30,034 bases of DNA from CBFGWV01 sp965652545 (GCA_965652545.1 CBFGWV010000029.1:1-30034); one strand, 5' to 3'; positions 8,233 to 16,165 are shown, counted from the first letter of the stretch. Numbers and translations are program-made. The notes: generated by a model not told the origin, from the letters alone.

Positions 8233-8541
8233 ATGCGGCGTCTGGGCCTGGTGTTAATGCTTTGCTGTCTGCCGGCGACCAGCTGGGGATGGCGTTATGT
8301 CATGTATGACGATGGACAACTGGCCTATGACGGCCCTATCCCTCCGGTCGATCTGACCTACCCGGCGCCGGGTGAGCCCACCCCCATGCGTGATGCCGAC
8401 AGTCCGCAGACCGGGGCCGCCGTCTCCAGTACTGAGTTCTCCCGCCTGCAGTCGGACCCGCACGTGATCATCGTGCCGCCGGCGTCGACCATCGGCGGTC
8501 GGCAGGCGGAACCGCCGGCGATGGCGCCTGCCCGGCGGTAA
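8233..8541 (+). CDS. Small exported protein of unknown function
   Basis: The gene encodes 102 residues beginning with a signal peptide (MRRLGLVLMLCCLPATSWG), so the mature protein of about 83 residues is exported. The mature part starts WRYVMYDDGQLAYDG, is rich in Pro, Thr and Ser, and has a hydrophobic phrase HVIIVPP near the end. The ATG at 8233 is preferred because GGAAGGG lies 6 bases before it; the in-frame ATG at 8215 has no ribosome site. It has no Cys in the mature part and the single C-rich stretch is in the signal, so a lipoprotein is conceivable (LMLCC) but a lipobox is not clear. I do not recognise the family. The photolyase gene converges on it, 8 bases away. Confidence 0.65.
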   Translation: MRRLGLVLMLCCLPATSWGWRYVMYDDGQLAYDGPIPPVDLTYPAPGEPTPMRDADSPQTGAAVSSTEFSRLQSDPHVIIVPPASTIGGRQAEPPAMAPARR

Positions 8542-8549
8542 ACGCATCG

Positions 8550-9989
8550 TCAATCCTTGATCTGCGCATACGCGGCGAGGGCGGCGCGGCGCTCGGTGTC
8601 CAGGTCGACGAGCGGATGCGGATAGGTCAGCCCCAAGGTTATACCGGCCCTGGCCAGTTCCGCGGCCGGTGCCGTCCATGGCGCCGCCCGCCATTTCACG
8701 GGCAGAGCGGCCAGTTCCGGGCACCAGCGGGCGATATAGGCACCGTCCGGATCGTACTGGGCGGCTTGGCGCACCGGGTTGAACACGCGAAAGTACGGCG
8801 CCGCGTCGGTGCCGCAGCCGGCGGTCCATTGCCAGCCCATGGCGTTGCTGGCGAGGTCCGCATCCACCAGTGTGTCCCAGAACCAGCGCTCGCCGGCCTG
8901 CCAGGGCAGGCGAAGGTGTTTGGTCAGGAACGATGCGACCACCATCCTCACCCGGTTGTGCATCCAGCCGCTATGCCACAGCTCGCGCATGCCGGCGTCG
9001 ACGAGTGGGATGCCGGTGGTTCCCCGCTGCCAAGCCTTGAGCAGCCGGTCGTCCTCGTCCCGCCGCCAGGGGTAGTCGGCAAAGCGTTGCTGCATGGGCT
9101 GGTCCGGGCTGTCGGGCCAGTAGTACAAGACCATGTGCGCGAACTCGCGCCATGCGATCTCGGACAGGAACACATCGGCGGCCGACTTCTCCGCCGGCAG
9201 GCCGCCAGCGGCATCATTGACCGCCCGCCAGATCTGGCGCGGCGACAGCTCGCCGAAATGCAGGTGCGGCGACAAGCGGGACGATCCGGAACGATCGGGC
9301 CGATTGCGGCCCTGGTCGTAGTCGTGCAACCCGTCGGCGACGAACCTCGACAGTTGCGTCTGGGCGCCGGTTTCGCCGGGCTGCCAATGGTCGTGGAAAC
9401 CTGCATCCCAGGGAATACCGGGTGTCAGCCTAAGGTCGGCCGGTGCCATGGGTGTCGCATCGGCGGGGCCGGCGAGTGACCGCACCGTCGCTTGAGTATC
9501 GGGGCACTTGCCTACACGGCTGCGAAGCGATCGCCAGAACGGCGTGAACACCTTGTACGGCTCGCCGTCGTCCTTTAGGGTTTCCCACGGCTCCAGCAGC
9601 AGTGCGGCATTGAAGCTGCGCGCTGCGATGCCGCGGGTTTTGAGATCGTGCTTGATACGGGCATCGCGCTGGCGAAGCGCCGGCTCATAGAGGCGGTTCC
9701 AGACGACCGCTTCGGCACCACTGGCGCGGATGACGGCATCGAGCGCACCAGCGCTGTCCGCGTGCCGGATCCACAGCGCTGCCCCGGCATGTTCCAGATC
9801 GGAGGCCAGGGCCTCCAGGCTGTGATGCAACCACCACCTCGAGGCCCCGCCCGGTGGCCAGCCGGCCTCTTCATCCGGTGCATGGATGTACAGCGGAACG
9901 ATGGCGTCGTAGTGGTCCACGGCAAAGCGCAGGGCGGGGTTGTCCGCCATGCGCAGATCACGCCGGAACCAAACGATGGCGGTGGTCAT
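8550..9989 (-). CDS. phrB: Deoxyribodipyrimidine photolyase (class I CPD photolyase)
   Basis: This 479-residue flavoprotein uses blue light to split cyclobutane pyrimidine dimers. The N-terminal antenna-binding domain begins TTAIVWFRRDLRMADNPAL, the standard start of the family. The C-terminal FAD domain shows SRLSPHLHFGELSPRQIW, SEIAWREFAHMVLYY, WMHNRVRMVVASF, and the segment WFWDTLVDADLASNAMGWQW followed by GCGTDAAPYFRVFNPV. All are hallmarks of class I photolyases. The ATG at 9989 has no obvious Shine-Dalgarno site; instead an 8-bp inverted repeat ends 7 bases upstream. It lies downstream of the betaine operon on the same strand, but the hairpin suggests separate expression. Confidence 0.95.
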   Translation of the reverse strand: MTTAIVWFRRDLRMADNPALRFAVDHYDAIVPLYIHAPDEEAGWPPGGASRWWLHHSLEALASDLEHAGAALWIRHADSAGALDAVIRASGAEAVVWNRLYEPALRQRDARIKHDLKTRGIAARSFNAALLLEPWETLKDDGEPYKVFTPFWRSLRSRVGKCPDTQATVRSLAGPADATPMAPADLRLTPGIPWDAGFHDHWQPGETGAQTQLSRFVADGLHDYDQGRNRPDRSGSSRLSPHLHFGELSPRQIWRAVNDAAGGLPAEKSAADVFLSEIAWREFAHMVLYYWPDSPDQPMQQRFADYPWRRDEDDRLLKAWQRGTTGIPLVDAGMRELWHSGWMHNRVRMVVASFLTKHLRLPWQAGERWFWDTLVDADLASNAMGWQWTAGCGTDAAPYFRVFNPVRQAAQYDPDGAYIARWCPELAALPVKWRAAPWTAPAAELARAGITLGLTYPHPLVDLDTERRAALAAYAQIKD

Positions 9990-9995
9990 GCAAAC

Positions 9996-10023
9996 CCCGG
10001 GGACGTTGAAACCGTTCCCCGGG
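9996..10023 (-). terminator. Strong hairpin between adenosine kinase and photolyase
   Basis: CCCGGGGA at 9996-10003 and TCCCCGGG at 10016-10023 form a perfect 8-bp stem with a 12-base loop. It sits between the adenosine kinase stop and the photolyase start. There is no run of T after it on the minus strand, so intrinsic termination would be weak. It may instead protect the 3' end of the operon mRNA or mask the start region of the photolyase mRNA. Function is inferred from position only. Confidence 0.45.
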
Positions 10024-10048
10024 ATATGGACACGAACCGATGTCCCGG

Positions 10049-11023
10049 TCAAGCCACGGCGCGGGTGGCCTCGCGTGCGCCGATATGCTGGATGACCCGC
10101 GCCGCCAGCCGTCCGCCGACCTTGGCGCAGTGGCTGGCCGGCGCACCGTTGAGATAGGCCTGCAGGAAGCCCGCGGCGAAGGCATCGCCCGCCCCGGTGC
10201 TGTCCACCACCCGGGCGACCGGCTGGGCATCCACCTCGTGGCGCTCGCCATTGCACAACACAGTGCTGCCGTTCTCACTGTGGGTGACCGCGGCGAGTTT
10301 GACCATGCCTGCTACGGCGTCGACGGCCCTGGCCACATTGTCCTCGCCGGTCAACGCACAGGCTTCCGCCTCATTGGCCAGGAGGATGTCGGCGCGGCGC
10401 ATGACCTGGGCGATGGTCTCCAGATGACGGCCCACGCAACCGGCGTCGGACAAGGTCACCGCGACCTTGGCGCGGGCCGCTTCGGCGCGCTCCAGTGCTT
10501 GCGCGATGGCCGCGTGCCCGCCCGGTGCGTCCCACAGGTAGCCTTCGATCAGCAGCACATCGAACTGTCGCGGAAGACTGGCGGCCACGTCCTTGGCGGT
10601 CAGTCCGATCGAGGCGCCCAGATACGTGCACATGGTGCGCTGACCGTCCGGTGTGATCAGCACCAGCGAGCGCCCGGTGCCATCGCCATCGGTGGCCGGT
10701 GGCACCGGGTTGGCCACGCCGAGGGCACTGAGGTCGTGTGTGAACACGCGCCCGAAGGTGTCATTGGCCACCTTGCCGATGAAGGCGCAGGGCACGCCCT
10801 CGTCGGCCAGATGGGCGATGGTGTTGGCCACGCTGCCGCCGGATTGCTCGGTGGCCGGCCCGACGTCGGCATAGACGGCGGCGACCGCGGCCTCGTCCAC
10901 CAAGTGCATACCACCCTTGGTGAGCTGGTGATCGCGGATTACGGCCTCGTCCACCGTCACCAACACGTCGACGATGGCATTGCCCACCCCGACGACGCGG
11001 GGGGGCTGGGTCCATTGAGTCAT
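10049..11023 (-). CDS. Adenosine kinase (PfkB family)
   Basis: This 324-residue PfkB-family sugar/nucleoside kinase has an N-terminal VVGVGNAIVDVLV segment, the GGSVANTI motif, and the C-terminal signature DSTGAGDAFAAGF that holds the catalytic Asp. The segment HQLTKGGMHLVDEA and the phrase VLITPDGQRTMCTYLGAS match bacterial proteins usually annotated as adenosine kinase. The ATG at 11023 follows GAGGAG by 7 bases and lies 13 bases after the ahcY stop. It would convert the adenosine released by SAH hydrolase to AMP. This pulls the reversible hydrolase forward and prevents SAH from inhibiting the methyltransferase. Specificity for adenosine rather than another nucleoside is inferred from family resemblance and operon position. 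Confidence 0.85.
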   Translation of the reverse strand: MTQWTQPPRVVGVGNAIVDVLVTVDEAVIRDHQLTKGGMHLVDEAAVAAVYADVGPATEQSGGSVANTIAHLADEGVPCAFIGKVANDTFGRVFTHDLSALGVANPVPPATDGDGTGRSLVLITPDGQRTMCTYLGASIGLTAKDVAASLPRQFDVLLIEGYLWDAPGGHAAIAQALERAEAARAKVAVTLSDAGCVGRHLETIAQVMRRADILLANEAEACALTGEDNVARAVDAVAGMVKLAAVTHSENGSTVLCNGERHEVDAQPVARVVDSTGAGDAFAAGFLQAYLNGAPASHCAKVGGRLAARVIQHIGAREATRAVA

Positions 11024-11036
11024 GACGTTCTCCTCA

Positions 11037-12461
11037 TCAATATCGGTAGTGTTCGGGCTTGTGCGGGCCATCGGCGTCGATGCCGATATACGCCGCCTGC
11101 TTGGGCGACAGCCGCGTCAGCTCCGCACCGACCTTGCCCAGGTGCAAGGCGGCCACCTTTTCGTCCAGGCTCTTGGGCAGGACGAAGACGTCCTTGGCGT
11201 AATCGGCGTGACGGGTCCACAGTTCGATCTGGGCCAGCACCTGATTGGTGAAGCTGGCGGACATCACAAAGCTGGGGTGACCGGTGGCGCAACCGAGGTT
11301 CACCAGCCGACCCTGGGCCAGCAGGATGATGCGGTGACCGTCGGCGAACTCGATCTCATCCACCTGCGGCTTGATGTTGATCGTCTTGAACGCAGCCAGG
11401 GCGTCGACCTGGATCTCCGAGTCGAAGTGGCCGATGTTGCAGACGATGGCCCGGTCCTTCATGGCCTTCATGTGCTCGACGGTGATCACATCCACGTTGC
11501 CGGTGGCGGTGACGAAGATGTCACCGCGCGCGGCCGCCTTGTCCATGGTGGTGACCTCGAACCCTTCCATCGCCGCTTGCAGGGCACAGATGGGGTCGGA
11601 TTCGGTCACCAGTACGCGGCAGCCGGCGTTGCGCAGGGAGTCTGCCGAGCCCTTGCCGACGTCGCCGAAACCGGCGACCACGGCCACCTTGCCGGCCATC
11701 ATCACGTCGGTGGCGCGGCGGATGGCATCGACCAGCGACTCGCGGCAGCCGTATTTGTTGTCGAACTTCGACTTGGTCACAGAATCGTTGACGTTGATCG
11801 CCGGGAACATCAGCCGGCCTTCCTTGGCCATCTGGTAGAGCCGGTGGACCCCGGTGGTGGTCTCCTCGGTCACACCTTTGATGGCCTTGGCCGTGCGGCT
11901 GTAGAAGTCCTTGTCCTGGGCCAGGCGTTCGCGGATGGTGGCGAACAGCACGCGCTCCTCGGCGTTCTCCGGGTTGGCCAGCACAGAAAGGTCTTGCTCG
12001 GCCTTCATGCCCAGATGCAGCAGTAAGGTGGCATCGCCGCCGTCGTCGAGGATCATGTTCGGCGTACCGCCGTCATGCCACTCGAAAATGCGATGGGTGT
12101 AGGCCCAATAGTCTTCCAGCGTCTCACCCTTGACCGCGAACACCGGTACGCCGCTGGCGGCGATGGCCGCGGCGGCATGGTCCTGGGTGGAGTAGATGTT
12201 GCACGAGGCCCAGCGCACCTCGGCGCCCAGCGCGGTGAGCGTCTCGATGAGCACCGCGGTTTGAATGGTCATGTGCAGGGAGCCGGCGATGCGCGCGCCC
12301 TTGAGCGGCTGGCTCTGGCCGTACTCCTCACGGGTGGCCATCAGGCCGGGCATCTCCACCTCGGCCAGCTGCATTTCCTTGCGGCCCCAGTCGGCCAGGG
12401 ACAGATCTTTGACGATGTAGTCGTTGGCCAGGGTGCGGGTATCGTTGGCGACAGCATTCAT
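11037..12461 (-). CDS. ahcY: S-adenosylhomocysteine hydrolase (adenosylhomocysteinase)
   Basis: This 474-residue NAD-dependent enzyme splits SAH into adenosine and homocysteine. Visible family marks are GSLHMTIQTAVLIETL, WASCNIYSTQDHAAAAI, the NAD-binding loop VAGFGDVGKGSA, NVDVIT, CNIGHFDSEI and the C-terminal HKPEHYRY, whose Lys and Tyr contact NAD. The roughly 40-residue insertion seen in many bacterial and plant forms is present, giving the longer length. GGAGGG precedes the ATG by 6 bases. It is the third gene of the betaine operon, 30 bases after metK. Glycine methylation yields three SAH per betaine, so this activity must be high during osmotic adaptation. Confidence 0.97.
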   Translation of the reverse strand: MNAVANDTRTLANDYIVKDLSLADWGRKEMQLAEVEMPGLMATREEYGQSQPLKGARIAGSLHMTIQTAVLIETLTALGAEVRWASCNIYSTQDHAAAAIAASGVPVFAVKGETLEDYWAYTHRIFEWHDGGTPNMILDDGGDATLLLHLGMKAEQDLSVLANPENAEERVLFATIRERLAQDKDFYSRTAKAIKGVTEETTTGVHRLYQMAKEGRLMFPAINVNDSVTKSKFDNKYGCRESLVDAIRRATDVMMAGKVAVVAGFGDVGKGSADSLRNAGCRVLVTESDPICALQAAMEGFEVTTMDKAAARGDIFVTATGNVDVITVEHMKAMKDRAIVCNIGHFDSEIQVDALAAFKTINIKPQVDEIEFADGHRIILLAQGRLVNLGCATGHPSFVMSASFTNQVLAQIELWTRHADYAKDVFVLPKSLDEKVAALHLGKVGAELTRLSPKQAAYIGIDADGPHKPEHYRY

Positions 12462-12491
12462 GCATTGCCCTCCATGGGTTGGTGTGAGTGT

Positions 12492-13673
12492 TCAGGCCGC
12501 GACGGTGGTGCCGAAGCGGCTGGCCAGGTCGCCGGCCAGGTCGGTGCGCTCCCAGGAGAAGCCGCCGTCCTTCTCGGCGCTGCGACCGAAGTGGCCATAG
12601 GCCGACGTGCGGGCGTAAATGGGCCGGTCCAGACGCAGGTGGTTGCGGATGCCGCGCGGGGTGAGGTTGACCATCTCGCGCAAGCTGGCCGAGAGCCGGT
12701 CGGTGTCGACCTTCCCGGTGCCGTAGGTCTCGACGTACAACGCGACCGGTTCGGCGATGCCGATGGCATAGGCGAGCTGGATCAGACACTTATCGGCTAG
12801 CCCCGCGGCGACCACGTTCTTGGCCAGGTAGCGCGAGGCGTAGGCGGCCGAGCGGTCCACCTTGGACGGGTCCTTGCCGGAGAACGCACCGCCGCCGTGC
12901 GGGGCGGCACCGCCGTAGGTGTCGACGATGATCTTGCGCCCGGTCAGGCCGCAGTCGCCGTCGGGCCCGCCGATGACGAACCGGCCGGTGGGGTTGACCC
13001 ACAGCTTGTCCTCCGGACACTGCCAGCCCTGGGGCAGGGCGGCGGCGATATGCGGACGCACGATCTCGCGCACATCGGCCTGCTCCAGGCCGTCCTCGTG
13101 CTGGGTGGAGACGACGATGGCATCCACGGCCACGGGCTTGCCGTTCTCGTAGCGCAGGGTCACCTGGCTCTTGGCATCGGGACCCAGACGCGGTTCGGCG
13201 CCCGAGCGGCGCGCCTGCGCCAGGCCTTGCAAGATACGGTGCGAGAACACGATGGGCGCCGGCATGAGTTCGTCGGTCTCGTTGCAGGCGTAACCGAACA
13301 TGATCCCCTGGTCGCCGGCACCTTCATCCTTGTCCTCACCGTCGTCCACGCCCATGGCGATGTCGGCGGACTGCTCGTGCAGGCGGATGACGATCTCATT
13401 CTTCTCCCAGTGGAAACCGTCCTGGGCGTAGCCGATGTCTTTGACGGCTTTGCGCGCCAACTCCTCGACCTGGCGGGCGACACTTGCAGGTCCGCGAACC
13501 TCGCCGGCGATGACGATGCAGTTCGTCGTAGCCAGGGTCTCGCAGGCCACCCGGGCGCGCGGGTCGGCGGCCAGGTAGGCGTCGACCACTTCGTCCGAGA
13601 TGCGGTCACAGACTTTGTCGGGATGCCCTTCGGACACAGACTCGCTGGTGAACAGCCATTGGCGATTGGACAT
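12492..13673 (-). CDS. metK: S-adenosylmethionine synthetase
   Basis: This 393-residue enzyme makes SAM from methionine and ATP. It shows the N-terminal SESVSEGHPDK (GHPDK at residues 16-20), the GDQGIMFGYA motif and the ATP-binding GGGAFSGKDPSKVDRSAAY. Length and order match bacterial MetK. AGGAGAAG precedes the ATG with a short spacer, and the gene lies 47 bases after the methyltransferase stop. Placing metK inside the betaine operon lets the cell raise SAM supply together with demand. The genome may hold another, housekeeping metK, but that cannot be seen from here. Confidence 0.97.
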   Translation of the reverse strand: MSNRQWLFTSESVSEGHPDKVCDRISDEVVDAYLAADPRARVACETLATTNCIVIAGEVRGPASVARQVEELARKAVKDIGYAQDGFHWEKNEIVIRLHEQSADIAMGVDDGEDKDEGAGDQGIMFGYACNETDELMPAPIVFSHRILQGLAQARRSGAEPRLGPDAKSQVTLRYENGKPVAVDAIVVSTQHEDGLEQADVREIVRPHIAAALPQGWQCPEDKLWVNPTGRFVIGGPDGDCGLTGRKIIVDTYGGAAPHGGGAFSGKDPSKVDRSAAYASRYLAKNVVAAGLADKCLIQLAYAIGIAEPVALYVETYGTGKVDTDRLSASLREMVNLTPRGIRNHLRLDRPIYARTSAYGHFGRSAEKDGGFSWERTDLAGDLASRFGTTVAA

Positions 13674-13720
13674 GGCGTCTTCTCCTTTTCTTGCTCAAAT
13701 GCGGTGCGGTTCGACGGCGA

Positions 13721-15409
13721 TCAGGGCTTGCGGAAGCGCTGGATGCCCCAGACGAGATAGCCGCTGTCTGCGGCTTTCACCCAGTTCGAGAGCCCCACCA
13801 ACATGCGGTCGAGATACTCACGGCTGGCCTGCTTGGCCAACTCGTCGTAATTGGCTTTCAGCACTTCGGCCACGCGGGCATAGTGGTTGCGCAGGTTGGG
13901 AGTGAGGTCGATTTGGTCGAGCACCTCGAAACCCAGGCGCTGGGCCACGTCGCGATAGAAGGCGAATGAACCCAGGCTCTGCAGGTGAATCCGGTCGTAC
14001 ACCGGCTGCAGCACACCCTCGGGGCAGTCGTCCGCCTGCATGGGGTCGGTGAAGATGAACTGGCCGCCGTGCTTGAGCACCCGATGGACTTCCTCGAACA
14101 CCAGGGCGCGGTTGCCGCTGTGCAGCAGCGAATCCTGCGACCAGACCACCTCGAACGAGCTGTCCGGCTCGGGGATGTCTTCGAAGGTGCCGTGCACCAC
14201 CGAAACCAACTCGGACAAGCGCTGCCGCCGGTTGAGATAGCGGTTGGTGTCGTTCTGGGTTTCACTGACGTTGAGGCAGCGCACCGAGCAGCCGAAGCGC
14301 TTGGCCAGGTGGCGGGCAGCCCCGCCGTAGCCGGCGCCGATATCCAGCACATGGCTGTTGCGGCCAAGGCCATCGAGACGGTCGGCCATGGTGTCGACCG
14401 TTTTGCGGCTGGCGGTCTTGATGTCGTCGGTATCGTCGTACAGACCGATGTGGATGTCCTCGCCGCCCCAGACGCTGTAATAGAAGTGATCGGCATCCGG
14501 GCTGTCGTAGTAGGCCTCGGAGATCTCGCGGCTGTCCTTGGAGGGCGCTTCGGCACCGTTGCGGGCGGCCACGCGGCTGCGCGGCATGGCCTTCTCGACC
14601 ACATGGATCAGGAAATCCGGGTCGCCCTCGTCGTGGCTGGCCTGAAAGTCGGCATAAGTGTGGATGCGCTGGAAGCCCGCCTCGTTGAGCAACCGGCGCA
14701 TGTAGTTCTTGCGCAGGGGGAAGAGATTCAGCGTGTACTCGGCCTTGTCCGGGAAGCTGTACTTGAAGCGCACCAGCCCTTCGTCGATGTGCTCGGGCTC
14801 GGCGGTGACCTTGTCGCCGCAGTAGTAATACTTGTGCTTGGACGTGAAGCCCTCATCGAGCATCAGGTCGTAGTTGCGCTGGTCCAGGATGAGAATGCCG
14901 TCGTGCTTGAGCGCGGCGTAAAACTCGGCCAGTGCGCGGCGACGGTCGTTTTCATCGAACAAATGCGTGAATGAGTTGCCCAGGCAGATGATGGCGTCGT
15001 ACTTGCCCTGGATGTCCTGGTTCAGCCAACGCCAATCCGCCTGGGTGAGTTTGAGGATCAGGCCGCGGCGTTTGGCATTGTCGAAGGCCTTGGCGAGCAT
15101 CGCGGCGCTGCCGTCCACGCTGGTGACGTCAAAGCCCGCTTCGGTCAGGCGGACGGAGTGGAACCCCGTACCGCAGGCCACATCAAGCACCTTCTGTTTG
15201 CCCCGCGAACGCAGCACATCGATGAAAAACTCCCCTTCGCTGGCCGCGCGGGCGTCCCAGTCGATGAGTTCGTCCCACTTCTCGACGAAGGTTTTGACGT
15301 ATTCGGCGCGGTAGTGGCCGGTGTCGCGCACGGCCAGAGGGTCCTGGCCGTAGCGTTGCTCTTCGGCGGTCAGGTCGTCGTTTTGCTTAGGTGCGATCAC
15401 TGTTGACAT
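13721..15409 (-). CDS. Glycine/sarcosine/dimethylglycine N-methyltransferase (GSMT-SDMT fusion)
   Basis: This 562-residue fusion holds two SAM-dependent methyltransferases. The first (about residues 10-275) has motif I VLDVACGTGFHSVRL near residue 74 and resembles glycine sarcosine N-methyltransferase. The second (about 290-562) has motif I VLDIGAGYGGAARHL near residue 353 and the PMQADDCPEGVLQPVYDRI segment typical of sarcosine dimethylglycine N-methyltransferase. Together they convert glycine to betaine in three steps. A short polar linker (around 276-289) joins them. Separate genes are known in Halorhodospira and in cyanobacteria, and fused forms are known from other halophiles. GGGAGCAGG precedes the ATG at 15409. 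It is the first gene of the operon and is preceded by a long structured leader. Confidence 0.95.
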   Translation of the reverse strand: MSTVIAPKQNDDLTAEEQRYGQDPLAVRDTGHYRAEYVKTFVEKWDELIDWDARAASEGEFFIDVLRSRGKQKVLDVACGTGFHSVRLTEAGFDVTSVDGSAAMLAKAFDNAKRRGLILKLTQADWRWLNQDIQGKYDAIICLGNSFTHLFDENDRRRALAEFYAALKHDGILILDQRNYDLMLDEGFTSKHKYYYCGDKVTAEPEHIDEGLVRFKYSFPDKAEYTLNLFPLRKNYMRRLLNEAGFQRIHTYADFQASHDEGDPDFLIHVVEKAMPRSRVAARNGAEAPSKDSREISEAYYDSPDADHFYYSVWGGEDIHIGLYDDTDDIKTASRKTVDTMADRLDGLGRNSHVLDIGAGYGGAARHLAKRFGCSVRCLNVSETQNDTNRYLNRRQRLSELVSVVHGTFEDIPEPDSSFEVVWSQDSLLHSGNRALVFEEVHRVLKHGGQFIFTDPMQADDCPEGVLQPVYDRIHLQSLGSFAFYRDVAQRLGFEVLDQIDLTPNLRNHYARVAEVLKANYDELAKQASREYLDRMLVGLSNWVKAADSGYLVWGIQRFRKP

Positions 15410-15780
15410 GCATCCTGCTCCCTACAGTCGGGCGGCTGGCCGTCGCTGCGCCCGCAATCGCGGGCACGTCGAACGGCCTTGGGTTGCGCGAAAGCGCAGG
15501 CCCACCGCACGTTGTCGTGCATCGCCGGCTGTGTGTCTGTCGAGTTGCCGGGCCGTCAGGTCCGGTAGAGGGGTCTGATGCCCCTTGTTGACGACCCGCC
15601 GTGTGTCTGGGGGTCGGCGAAAGCAGCCGGCGTCGGCTGGCAAGCGGAAGACCATGGTCATCGCCCCGCAATCGGCGGCAAACGCCGTTGCGAAGCCGGT
15701 CTTCCGGCCTGATGGCTGGGTCCCGATCCGACGGGACATACCACCATGGGCCAGACAGGGTAACGGCTTCAGGGAAAAGT
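15410..15780 (-). promoter_or_regulatory. Highly structured 5' leader of the betaine operon (candidate cis-regulatory RNA)
   Basis: Read on the minus strand, these 370 bases hold a series of perfect stems. An outer pair CCATGGT (15749-15743) / ACCATGG (15658-15652) encloses three hairpins: GTCCCG/CGGGAC (15737-15720), GCCGG/CCGGC with loop AAGA (15708-15695), and a 10-bp stem with one bulged A (15692-15667). Further down come CAGCCG/CGGCTG (15639-15624), CGACCC/GGGTCG (15616-15592), AGGGG/CCCCT (15585-15569), GCACG/CGTGC (15520-15507), TGCGC/GCGCA (15498-15485), and GGCCGT/ACGGCC (15478-15438) around GCCCGC/GCGGGC. CGGAAGACC (15706-15698) can instead pair with GGTCTTCCG (15653-15645), which would break the first fold. 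I recognise no known SAM, SAH or other riboswitch consensus. The pairings are seen directly; the regulatory role is inference. Confidence 0.5.
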
Positions 15781-15786
15781 TCCAGG

Positions 15787-15813
15787 GTTATATCCTGTCG
15801 CAAAATGTGTTAA
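15787..15813 (-). promoter_or_regulatory. Candidate promoter of the betaine operon
   Basis: On the minus strand TTAACA (15813-15808) and TATAAC (15792-15787) resemble sigma-70 -35 and -10 boxes, but the 15-base spacer is short. A start near 15780 would give a leader of about 370 nt that contains all the hairpins. Upstream (15841-15960) the DNA is unusually AT-rich for this genome, as expected near promoters. Confidence 0.35.
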
Positions 15814-15840
15814 CGGTGGGTGCGGCGGGGGTGGTTGCGC

Positions 15841-16000
15841 AAGCCGGTTGTTTATATTTTTCGTTTTAAAATCAATCTGCTGGATTAATTTTTCATGGCG
15901 GGGACATCAAAAACCGTTCTTCTTCAATTTTTCTGAATGCGACGGACATCCGAGGGCTCATGACGTGAATCTCATGTCGTGATGCCCGTCATGAGTCTTT
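15841..16000. other. AT-rich divergent control region between betaine operon and ispB
   Basis: This stretch is markedly AT-rich compared with its neighbours (runs such as TTTATATTTTT and TTTTAAAAT), has no plausible gene, and lies between two divergent units. It could bind a nucleoid protein or an osmotic regulator. I could not identify a specific operator. Confidence 0.4.
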
Positions 16001-16036
16001 GCACCCGTAGGAGCCCTGCCATCAGGGCCGGGTGTG
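16001..16036 (+). repeat. Half REP element (GCACCCGTAGGAGCCCTG family)
   Basis: GCACCCGTAGGAGCCCTGCC followed by ATCAGGGCCGGGTGT forms a hairpin (CACCC with GGGTG, CCCTG with CAGGG). It shares its first 20 bases with the full BIME copies at 22483, 28811 and 29822, but the second half of the unit is missing. It lies in the 5' region of ispB, unlike the others, which sit between gene ends. Confidence 0.75.
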
Positions 16037-16088
16037 AAGACCGAAGGCAGGCCCCGACCGGTCCGCACCGCCCCCGACCAAGGTTCGC

Positions 16089-16117
16089 TAGGCAGCCCAG
16101 CGGTGGTTCAGTAGAAT
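16089..16117 (+). promoter_or_regulatory. Candidate sigma-70 promoter of ispB
   Basis: TAGGCA (16089-16094) and TAGAAT (16112-16117) are separated by 17 bases, the optimal spacing. They would place the RNA start near 16124, about 40 bases before the ispB ATG. Four of six bases match the -35 consensus and five of six the -10 consensus. Confidence 0.45.
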
Positions 16118-16165
16118 GCCGGCTGTTTTTGTCCATCCCTTCGACCCGCGAGCCCGCCCGGAACT

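Noticed and set aside
15410..15780. Known SAM-I, SAM-II, SAH or cobalamin riboswitch in the betaine leader
   Set aside because: I compared the remembered consensus cores and found no convincing match; only a short AACGGCG resembled part of the SAH motif.
15387..15803. A 138-codon open frame on the minus strand across the betaine leader
   Set aside because: It overlaps the start of the methyltransferase gene, has no recognisable domain, and its sequence is explained by the hairpin series. Similar frames occur throughout this GC-rich DNA.
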